Under the pieces are notes generated by a model. It made no database searches. It saw only the letters and a program-made list of their open reading frames with translations, and was not told where the DNA came from. The position numbers and the translations under genes were made by a program. This document shows positions 23,601 to 35,600 of a stretch of DNA of 64,000 bases, piece by piece (the first letter of the stretch is position 1; every line of letters begins with the position of its first letter). The DNA is from Dromaius novaehollandiae. Taxonomy: Eukaryota > Chordata > Aves > Casuariiformes > Dromaiidae. The stretch is taken from the NCBI RefSeq assembly GCF_036370855.1, contig NC_088102.1, positions 23,851,001 through 23,915,000 on the forward strand. The letters run 5' to 3'.

Positions 23601-26600
23601 CCCTTTTTGTAATATTCTGTATATGGCTGGACATAAATCAGTTTGGGCTGCTAAGATAAAATTCATTTTGAGATAAAGACCTGTAAATACATGTCTCCAT
23701 GTGAGCTAGGTATCTCAACTCAAGTTAGTCAGAGGATTCTGGAGGGTCAGTCTGCTCACCTACCCTAGACCTCTAGTGGCTACTTAACTGAATAGCTCTG
23801 ACTCTGCTGACCAGTTTTCCCTGCATTAATATGGAGTCCCTGTCCTGTTTGTGTTTTCCTCTGGAAGATCCTGCTGTTATTAATACATTTAAAACTGATT
23901 TGTTGTCAAGTGGGTTAGCATAGCAGTTTCTTCCACAGTCTCCTTGTTCTGTGGTGGTCTGGTTCTGGAGAGGCTTCAGGTGGGCCAGTGTGGTGGTTCC
24001 TGCAGTGCTGTGTGTGGTCTTGACACAGGGTTGTGGGATTTTCTTGGGCTCTTTCTGCGCCCTGGGTTTCCTGGAGGTCAGGGAGATGGTTCTGGGTCAT
24101 GGTGCACGTCATGGGCTGTCCCCCACCCAGAGCCTTTTCCAGAACTCTTGGTTACGCCCAATATTCATAAGCGTCCTTAGTTACAGGATTGAGCAGAGAA
24201 TACCTCACTGATGATTAGTCCGTTCAAATTGCACTGTTTTCTTCCAATTTGCTGTCACCAGTGTTGGCACTTGCAGTTTGCTTGTTCCGTATGCTTCTGG
24301 ATATTTCGCACTTCTTGATGAGAGGGTTTTTGCATAGTTTAGCTATCTGTTTCCTTTAGCACAACAAAACTATTCTGTTGTTTGGGACAGGTGCTTGTGC
24401 CTATTTTGTCTACTTCTACTACTGCAAAAAGTTGGTGAAGTTCACGGGCTTATGCTAACAGCTGTGCTAACTAGAGGCCTAACTCATGCTGACTGTTACA
24501 CTTTATTAATGTACTCTTCATCTTACAACAGTTGTTACATAAGCCTGTTTGAGGAGTTAGTCACTGCTAACTGATGTTTTTGGAGAACTTGAATGCATCA
24601 TTAGGTTTATTAAAATTTTTACTGCAATACCTTTCATTTCAGAAATGTATTTTAAATCTTGTTTTAGAGTCAGAGTAGATAACTGAAACCATTGAAATAA
24701 ATCTCTAAAGTGAAAATAGCCATATCGCCCCTAAGAGCTGCTGTTGTGTATTGTCTGTAGAGTGAAACTTCACAAGGTCAGAGCCTGCTCAGTAGCTGTT
24801 TTGGTTATAAAGCTCAGCTGATGTTTGTGTGATGTCCTTTCTATAATCATTCTGTCTTGGAAGTTATTTTGGATAGACTGCATAGTTTTCATACAATGCT
24901 ATTTTTTTTTCCTGTTTCTAGCACCTCAGCAGCAGGTTATTGTGCCAGATTCCAAGCTGATACCACATATGAATGCATCAGGCATGGTAAGAGAAGCAGA
25001 AGGTTATACTTGCATACTCTGTCATTATGTAAGTTATTTTAATTAAATAGCAAACATAAATCTGGTATTAGTTATCAGATGCTTATAAGTAAATTGGGAA
25101 ATATTGGTAAAGTTGGTTGCCACACTACTGAGTTTTTCTGCTGTGCTGACAATTCAGGATCAGTTGTCCAGGACTTAGTTTTAGTAACAGATCTAGGGCT
25201 TATCTTGATCTTCTGCTATACATGTCTTCGACCAAAACTTTATTTTATCAGATAGTAGAGTACTATTGATGTAAATCTGCATCATGATGATCTTGTTGTG
25301 TACTGACATGACACCGTTAACTGGTACAAGCATAGTGTGTTTGCTAGATGCAGGAAACCATGTTACATATTTGAGATTTAAGATTGTAGCAAATGAGAGA
25401 TTGTCTAGTCATGCACATTGACCTTTTTTGGTTGTATTATTTTGATAATTTTGTAAAAGCATGTAAAACTGAGTCTGGTCTTTTATCCCATTTCTTGCAG
25501 GTTCTATCTTTAGAGGTTAATTTTTTATTATCTTGCTTTAAGCACTATGGCTTAAGCTAAAAAAAATACTTTTATTGCAAATCCATGAAAACAACAGCTA
25601 AAACAAGTAAAAATATATATTAAAATAATATTCATTAAATTCTTACTATTTTCCTGGTAAAAGCACATTAAACAAAGTTTCACGATTAGTCCAAGCAGCA
25701 GTAGTTTGCTTACCATTCACTTCTCTGTTACCTGCTGGAAGGACTGTTGATCTTATTATAGAAAAGAACCTGAACTTCGTTAACCAAATAGCATGATTTG
25801 CCTGGACGCTTAGAGCAGACTAACATCTGCTTTTATTTTTCTTATGCTTTACAGCCATTTCTATGGAATTAGTAACTTGCGTATTCCAGCAGTCTTTTTT
25901 TTTTCCCTTATCTCTTCTCATTGTTAGATCTTATGAATGAGTATTACAAAAATGAATATATTGAGCTTTAAACTCTGCTGCTGTCAAAATGCAGTTGAAG
26001 TGTATGCTACAGAAGACTGCTAGTTCAGTAAATCTCTGTTAGAGAATCAATTTGGAAGTACTGTGTGCTTTCTAATAAACATTTAAGTTAGTATCAAAGA
26101 ATGGATCAGACAAATCTTGAATATTTTGGAAGGCAGCGTATAATGAGAACTTATGCATCTGCCCTTGCCTGGGACACGAGGATGCAGAAGAGCCCTTAAC
26201 TTTGCTCAGTGTTCACTAATTTTGTAAGCTGCAGTTACTACATTAGTCAGATGATAAGGAGAGCCTGTGTTTCTTGTAAACAGGAAATATGCATTCAACC
26301 CAGTGATAAAGTTTAAATCCTTTTAGTGGAGGAGAATAATCTCCCTTGAGGCTTTTCAAAAGTTACATGTTATTAGACCCTTGAAATGCACAGGCCTCTG
26401 GAGAAGTCCATCTCCCTCTGTGACTTAAGGACTTAATGCAGATTTCTGTGTTTTGAACTCCTTGATTGTGTTGGAATTTAGCTTCCTTATAAATTAGAAT
26501 CATTACCCATTAAAAATCTTTGGTTTTCTCTCCTAACTGACTATCTGTGAGACAAAAATCATTCATTTTGTTGAACAGCCAGTGCACTATATGTGGATAA

Positions 26601-29600
26601 TCAGTAGAGCTGTGTTACACAGAGCTTGAAATGAAAATCGTCTGCAGAATTAAAAAAAAAAAAAAAAAGTGCAAACTTAACTACTATTCCATGTGGAAAC
26701 AAGGCAGGCAAACATGATCATTGCTCAAGTACCTTGTGTTTCTTCAGGTGATGTTTGTTGGTCCATAACTTAAGCTACTCTGAAAAAGTAGAAGTAAAAT
26801 TGCCATATGTGTGCAATCCAGTATTGGACTCATTGGTCAGGAGAGATGGCAGAGGAGAACAAAATCTGAACTTTTAGGTTAAGTTGTGATGCCTAGTGAT
26901 TGTTGTTTCTATCTTCTTATTAAGGTAGAAGATGCAAAAATAATTTTTATTTTAATAGTATAATATACAGTTAATTAAAGACTATCTTTTAATCATTGCA
27001 TAAACTTATTTGCAAACATTGTAAATAGCACTAAAAAAGGTAGATATTTAATTTTCAGGTAGTATGTTGTGACGTGAAACACTGACAATAACATTTGCAG
27101 TTAAAAACAATTTTTCCTATTTTTCAGAGTGCTGCAGCCACTGCAGCTACGTTGGCTCTCCCTGCTGGCGTTACTCCTGTTCAGCAGATACTTACAAATT
27201 CAGGTAACTATCTCAACACTGAAGTCAAACAGAAGTCTTGAGGCTGATACTGCTTGGAAGAGAGACATTCTGGGTTCTACAAGACTTGCTATTTCTGCAG
27301 TTGATGCACTTCTAGTCATTGCTCATTCATAGTGCATTGCAGTGTCATTAGATTTAAGAAGCAGAACCTGGAAATCAGCCTTCACAAAGTAGTGCTATCA
27401 TCACTTCACTAGACTCCTAGTCTCTTTTGCTCACAGACTGGTTAGTTTTTCAAACCTGCAGTTTTAATCTAACAGTGGTGTGGGCTAGATTCTGTGCTGG
27501 TTTTCCGTACTTTTTAGACAAGTGCGTGAAGCTAGAAGATGGGCATTACTGTCTCTCTGCTTCATGTATTTTTAAGCTTTGTGAAGCATGATCTGAGCAC
27601 AAATACTAGATTGGGGATATAAGAGCAGGAACACCCTCTCTGTGACTTCAGGTGGGGGAGCGTCTTGATGTTTCTGGTATCTCCTAAGCATGCGCAGTGG
27701 AATTTCCAGTTTTGCTGGCAATGCTGGATATATCATGTTTAAATATTGCTATGCTGTATATTTGGAAACAATGTAAACATCAGTTTTATGAACGGTGTGT
27801 CTACTGCTTCATGTGCAGTATTCTTGTATTACGCAAATTTCATAAGCTTAATTTCAGATCTGAAAAAGCTCATTTTCTAGACACAGGTGATGCTTTTGCC
27901 AGAAGAATTTGCCTAATGTACTCAGAATCACCTGCTGGGCTACTAATTTAGCCTTCCTACCTTAAACATTTGAATGTTTAGTGGATCTGTAGATGAAATA
28001 AAATTGAAATGTATAGCTATTTTAGGAACTTGATCCTTTCCAGTTTTAAGGAAGTACATTTATGCTTTACAGCCAAATTCCATGTCACACATTTATGTTA
28101 TGGTTATCACTTCTTGTTCAGTTACAAATATTTGTAGTATGTTTTCTTATGCAAGGGCGTGGGGTTGCCTGCAGAACTGTACTCCCCTTTTCAGGTACAC
28201 TCCGTTGTTTCAGTAAATAGGCCTTGCATTTGTGTTGTGAATGGAAGACAGGAAAGAATATCAGCCTTTGAGGGAAATGTTTAAAGTTGAGGATTATGTA
28301 ACTTAATTTTTTTTTCCTACATCTGTGTCTTTCAGAATAGAAATGTGAAGAACTGATGTTGGAATATTTCTTAGATCCTTCTTTTCAGAGTTGGAGGCCA
28401 TTTCTAAAGGTGTAGAAGTCTTAGGCATATTTTGTGAAGTGAGGAAAGTGGCAAAATAATAAAGTTATAGAGTAATAAAAGACAACAGAGTTGGAATCAG
28501 AATACAAGAATTATGGGAAAAGAAAGGAGAGATGATAAGCGAAAGGATCGAGTTTTCAAAAAGGCAAATGCACGTTAATAACGAAAAGGAAGTAATGCAT
28601 AGAGGAATTTTTTAAAATGGGTAATCAGAGGGACAAGTGTCTCAGGGAAAGGGTGTGTCATCTGACGTTGCAAATACTACAGCATTAGTAGTGGATAGAA
28701 TTTTTGATGTGAATTCCTGTACTTCTTGTTTTGGTATATATTCGTTTTGTGTTCTATCTGTAAAATTTATCTTACAATACATGAAGTACATTCTTAGGTA
28801 GGAAGTTAATATTTGAAATATTGTGCTGCTTTAAAGGATTAGTCCTTGGCTTCAGGGGTCTTGTATACATAAATTATTCTTGAATTGCACACCTTGCAAT
28901 TATTTAGGTATTAATCTTATTGTCTCTTTGTTTCTGGAACAGTTGCTATAGCAAGTTCTAAGTAACTAAAATAATTGTGTCTTTTCTCTGGTGAAAGAGA
29001 AAGATAAGTGCTGTCCTTTAATTGTTTTTGGTCTTCTTCCAGAAAGCAAGCTTCTAAACTAAGATTATTTTAAACATGCTTTTTAAAATTAATTTGATTA
29101 TATATTTATTTATTCCAGGCCAGATTCTCCAAGTAGTTAGAACTGCAAATGGAGCTCAGTATATCATTCAGCCACAGCAGCCGGTTGTTCTACAGCAGCA
29201 GGTCATACCACAGATGCAACCTGGTGGTGTACAAGCACCTGTAATTCAGCAGGTAAAGAAAAATTTTTGAACAGACACATTTGAAGGAGAAAACTTGATA
29301 GAAATTACTAAAGAGAATTGCATTTTAAATTGAGCAAATTGAAAGAGAATACAAACTTGACAGTCAGAAATGGTATATGAAAGAAAAGAGAATTATGTTA
29401 AGAAGTGTGGGTTTTAAAAATGAACAATTTGGAAGTGTCATTTTCAACTGATATTTAAGTCTGTATCAAATTCTCATTGATCTCAGTTTAAAATTGCTTT
29501 TTTGTGTCCCCCGATGAGAAATATCATGTGTGTATAACTTTAGTCTATGCTCTAAAAATTACTATTAGTTAAATTAATTCTTTGCCACTTAGCATTTAGA

Positions 29601-32600
29601 AAGAAATACCTAGAAAACCTGGTTTTTTTAGCAGTGAATACAGTATGTCATGCCAAGATTTTTGTTTGGCTACAAGGTTGAGTGTGCATCCAGACTGCAT
29701 GGGTACTGAATTTAATATTGTGTCGCAGTTCTGAAGTTTAGGCCTGAATAGTAATATGTAGAGAATTTAAAGTTAAATGTTTTACAAAGAAGGTTTAAGA
29801 AGTAATCTTTTATTTGAATTAAAAACTACTGAACTTGGAGCTCAGTATGGTGGAAGTGTTAATGTTTTAGAATAGAAAATGAGACAGTAGACTTCTTTAG
29901 GTTTAATGGTGCAAAATGCAGAAAATGAACACTAAATAATCAGAGAAGCTATATTGTTGAAGATGAAATTGTGTGTGATATAAATGGAATATTTGTAACT
30001 CTTGTTTCTCTAATTAACCTAAGTCATACTGATATGTTTTAATTGTTTTCTGAGGGTAATTAGTATGGTAGTGAGTTATGGTAGCAGCCACTGTACTTGC
30101 AATGATATTCCATCAGGTTTTGGCTCCTATCCCTGGAGGGATTTCCCAGCAGACAGGAGTGATTATTCAGCCTCAGCAGATCCTGTTTACAGGAAATAAA
30201 ACACAAGTCATACCTACTACAGTGGCTGCTCCTACACCTGCCCAAGCACAGATTCCTGCAGCTGGTCAACAGCAACCACAGCAACAACAGGCGCAGCCAC
30301 AAGCACCGCTCGTGCTCCAAGTTGATGGAGCAGGGGACACATCATCTGAGGAAGAAGAAGATGAGGAAGAAGACTATGATGATGATGAAGAGGAAGACAA
30401 AGAAAAAGATGGAGGTGAAGATGGCCAGGTTGAAGAGGTAAACATGACAATATTTCAGAAGATTGGGACATGCCTGTGTTTTGTTTTTAATTTTTCCACA
30501 ATATTTGAAAGAAAACTATTTGCCTCAAAGAATGTTGTATTCTCATAAAATTATGAGAATATCACTTTATCCTCTTACTTCAGTTTCTTTATCTCTCATA
30601 CTGATTTGGTGGAAACTTTTCATGCATTAGCAAAGCACCTTGAAATGCAGCAGAAGAGGCAGTGAGAACTGTAATTGTTGTGAATGACCTTGTAAAATCT
30701 TTAGTAGTAGTATTTCTGGTATTATGGAGAGGTCAGCCATGAGATTATGAAACCATCATAAAGACCAGAAATAGTCAACTGCATTTGAGACTGAATACTG
30801 CATACCAAAGCAAAGTTATGAAGGATAAAAAAGGGGAATGTGTTCTTTGTTCATTATTTTAGGAGTCTGTGCTTCAAATTCAAAATGCTTAGAAGTAGAG
30901 GGGACAAATAGATCTGGTCTGACCTGTATCTTACAGTTCAGTTGCTTTCTGTTACCCTAAAACAACTCTGAGAATTCAAATTTGACAATAAAACACCTTC
31001 TAGAAAAACAACTGACCTCGATTTAACTAAACCAAGAGATAGGAGCAGGAGTAAATACTCTTAATAACTTGTTACATTCTTAACTATGTGTGCTTAATTT
31101 AGACTTCAAATGATTTAGGTTTCAGCCAGTGGCTCTCACTAAACCTTTTTTTGTTGTATCAGAGCCCTGCAGAAAAAGAAATTGGGATATTAATAAACTA
31201 AAATTACTTTCCAAAAATGTGTGTTTGAACTGTCAGATCACTTCCACAGTTCTCTGCAGCCTTTCCAGTTACTTTAACATTCCCTTTAAAATGCTAGTAT
31301 TGGGAACATACGTAGCATTTTATCATCTGTATCATCTATACAGTGTGTGCAGATAAAACTTCTGATTTTTATCAAGGAGTTAAATCACTTTCTTGTAATA
31401 TGTCTACAGTGGTGTCTAACAGTGTTTTCCTGTTGTAACTTACTAGTGGGGTCCACATCTACTTTTCTGTTATGCTGACCAGCACTGATGTCAATCTGAA
31501 CATGTTAGTCATTGCCCCATTGGGTATATGTCATTGTGCTTAAATATTAAGTGTTGTTTAATATTGTCTTAGTGCTAGGGTTCTCGTGGATTTTTTATAT
31601 ATGCCAGGACTTTATTTTCAGCATGTCAGAGATCTTTTGTTTTTTTGGCCCCCTTCCTTCATCAGCAGTTACATAACAAGTAGAGCAGTTCATTAAAGCT
31701 TGTTAAGTCACTTAAATAGAGTATTACTTTGGAAGGTATTAGGAACCCTGTGGTACACGTTTGTCTTCTCCCATTAGGATCTCCCCAGTATAGCTCATAT
31801 ATTTTGAAGCAGGTGGGAAGATGAGGATTATGTGGAAGACTTCAGAAAATTTGTTTTGCATTTAGTAATGGTTGTACTAGCTTTTGAAATATTTGCTGTT
31901 TACATGAGATGGAAAAAATTTCTGCTGTGACATTTTTAGCACAGTGCATAGGACTTAGCACATCAGAATGTTCTTTTGACTAATAGACACTGTCAGACAC
32001 TTCAGAGAAGGACCAAGAATGATCTAGAAGTATCTAGTTTCAATATGAGCTTCAAGATGATCCTCTTACGTTCAGTTTGTAGCAGGCTTGTAGGCAGGGG
32101 TGAGAAGGTCATGCTGGGAAGAGGAAATTGGACACAACAGACTTGCAGTTCACAAGGGATATTTGTGTATATCCTTGGGGTGGCATTTGGTGATTCTGTA
32201 GACATGTTTTGATTAGAAAACTCCAAGCCTGGAAGTGCAGGAATGAAGGATAGTAAAGAATGGAAGAAATTGCTCAATTTAGAAAAAATTGAAGGGGTGA
32301 AGAGATTGTTGTTGGAAATGAGAAAAGTAATTCTTAAGGAATATGAAAATACTTACTAGAACATCTGGAGAAGTTAGTTTATATGGATCTATGCAAAATT
32401 ATCTTAAAACAGTGTTTTTTTCCGCCTCTAAAAACTGTATGTGTTGAGTTCTATTTCAGTTTATGGTACATCAGACAAGCACAAAGAAGTCATGGCTGTT
32501 TCTATATCTATTGACACATAGGGAATGATGTGACTAATGTTGTGACTAATTTCCAGCACTTAGCTGCTTTAGATATGAAAACTTGTATAATGATAGAATA

Positions 32601-35600
32601 TTTTTTTGTAAAGATTAATCGCAAGCACCAGAACACTTACAGTTAAGGAGTAAGAATGAGTGTTGTGACGCAAGGCTGTGGTGCCTAGATCCTGGCCCAG
32701 AATCTGGCCTGGACACTGAAATTCCACACTAAGGTTGGTAAATGCCTGAGGACATCCACAGCATGGAGGGCAGAAAGGAACTGCATGTCTGCCTTCCCCT
32801 GGAAAGCCTAATACTTTCAGCTTAAACACTTTTTTCAGGACCACAGTTCGTAGGCAGATTATATCCTCATACGAATAGTCAAAGTAACAAAGTAATAGTC
32901 AAAGCTATAATCTTACTAAAAAGCATAACTTTTTGTGTGTATTTCTTTCAGGAGCCCCTTAACAGTGAGGATGATGTGAGTGATGAGGAAGGACAAGAAC
33001 TGTTTGATACGGAAAATGTTGTTGTGTGCCAGTATGATAAGGTAAAATCTCTATAGAAAAGAAAGAAGAATTTTGCTTTTTCTGTTCTTCTCCCTATCAA
33101 GTCATACCTTTTAAATGATATCTTTGTGTGACTATAAAGTACAGATTGCCTTGTGGTAATGAATAAGAGAAATTTGGTCGAACTTTTTTTTCCATATCAC
33201 GTCTGTGTGTGTTCAACAAAGGGTTGCTCTTCTGGGCTCAGGAAAAGTGAAATACTGCAAATGAGTTTTGGTATGTTTGCTGTGGCTGTAAATGAAAGCA
33301 ATAGTCAGTATGATTTAGGCTTGATGCAGAACTGTTCATTGATGACTGCAAATGTTTCTCCTTGATGACTGAACAGGTATCAGAGCAGAATGATCTTTCT
33401 GTGCATTCTTTTCAGAAAGGGCAATGTGGAGCACTTTGCTTATTTTGCTTTAAATTCTATTCAACTGTCTTGTCTCTCCTCTGTAATGACTAATTTCTTT
33501 TTGCATATTTGCCTAGAATATGCAAGGATTCATTCATGTCTTTTTTTTTTTTTTTTAATTTGTCTGGAGGCTATCAGACACCTTTTTCTGAGGTAGTATG
33601 CATAAAGTTTCTTTGATGTTGATTTTCTTCCTTTGCCTAGACTGAGTTAATTGGACCACAATGAATAAGGATCCTTTTTAAGGGAGAAAAAGACCTGCAA
33701 GATTTTTGAATAATACAATCTACATTATAAAGAATGACTTAAATAACTGAAGATTTCTTCTTAAGTTATTTTAGTTAAGTCAGTCTTCCTGACTCTGCTT
33801 GGAGTGGTCATCAGATTCAATAAACAATTTAAGATGCAAGATTTAAGATGCTGCAAGCAGCATCAGTACCTGCACCCCAGCTATCTGTTTCCTGCAGACT
33901 GTAAGCAAAAATTGTTATCTTCAAAGGGTCCTTACAGTCCATGAAGATAGTGAGGTACCTCAGAATGGCAGTCAAAAGCTTGTTGGGAGCTTCTAAAGCT
34001 AGAAAACAGAAACTACTCTGAAACTACTCTGAAAACCTTCTTAAGAATTAAGAATTTGAACTCAACAGGGAACAGTATCTATTGTGAACCCCTAGTGCCG
34101 TGTGCTCTGAAGAGATTTCACCACTTACCAATAGCTGTTTAGTTTGTCTGTATAAAATACACCGGATCAGCTCAGTTGTTCTGAGCAAAATTCTCCCTTG
34201 CACAATATGGTTTCTTGCAGTGGCCAGTAGTGGGTGCATCTGGGACAATGAGATGAGGGCAAATTGGTATCAATGCTCACAGCAAGCATGCTGCCATCCT
34301 TATAGATAGTGCCTTCATATTGGAGAACCAGCAGTGGATTATTTTCTGTTGTTAATTTGTCTGATTGTGAATTCTTGTAAAGTTTGTCTTATGACAATAA
34401 GTTTCATAACTGAGGTATGTGCGGAGAACTACCTTGTTTTGAACTCACTAGTTTCATGTGATACCTCCTAGCTTTTTATTTGGAGGAGTGAGTGGTTGCT
34501 TCCTGTCTGCCTTATTTGTGTCTTTTATGATTTTGTAGTTCATCATATCCCTCCTCAGTCTTCTCTGTTCCAGATCAGAGTCACAGTTCGCTTGGTTGCT
34601 ATCTGTACAGAAGTTGTCCAAACTTTAGATCATTCTTTCCTTTATTCTCCATACTTATTTTATTCTTCTACATCCTTTTTGAGATAGGGAAGGTTGAGGG
34701 AGCTTCAGAGCTATGCATGACACAGGTGAACCTTGTACTTACTAAGTAATGTAATCATGCTCTGTAATATTTCATGTTTTTGACACCACTGAACAGAGAG
34801 CTGACATTCTCATCAGTCTTTCAGAACACCAGGATCTCATTTCTGAGTCATAGTTGTCAGCTCAGACCTGTCTCTTTTTGTATACACATAAGTTAGGATT
34901 CTTTTTTCTTCATTACTACCTTCATCTGTGTTGAATGTCGCTGCTGTTTTAGTACGCAATGAGTCAGGACAGTGATTATGTTCTGCAGGTCTTCGGTAAC
35001 TATCCTTTTTTGTATCATGAGTGATCTTTCATCATTTTCCAGATGATCAGTGAATTCTTATAACCACAGACTCCAGCCAGCACAAATCTCTTTTGGAATG
35101 AGCTTATCAAACTGTAAAAACAGTGTTCTTACTCTTATTTTCCCATCTTTAATCAGTTATTTATTCATCTGAGGACTTTCCCTCTTACCTCATGGCAGCT
35201 CAACTGTCTCTGAGGGATTTTTGTTGAATGCCATCTGTGCACGTAGAGTATACAAGCCAGGCTTTTTCTTGTTCACTTATTTGCTGATTATACTAACTTC
35301 TTTTAGTTTCAAGTAAGCACAGAGCAAATAATAGCACTAATAATTGTTTCACTACTATGGTCATATCTGTTCAGGTGCTACTTTATTGTTTGGATTTACA
35401 ACACTAATGATAGATGGTGAGACTTCCTGTCCTTGATGGGTCTTGAAAAATTGTGATGTGGCTTCCTTGATTTATGCCCTTTGTAAAAGGTGGATTGTTC
35501 TTGTTTTGTTTTGTTTTTTAAAGACTGGCTAGTTACATCTTTAATCTGCTGAAGTTCATGAAGTTTATGATCCTCTTTTCTCATTTAGACTCACTTCAAC

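Noticed and set aside
24348-24391. Hairpin in intron 3 (CTGTTTCC / GGGACAG with inner ACAACA / TGTTGT) as a possible RNA gene
   Set aside because: Too short for an H/ACA hairpin with its boxes, and no other support. Similar structures arise by chance in introns.
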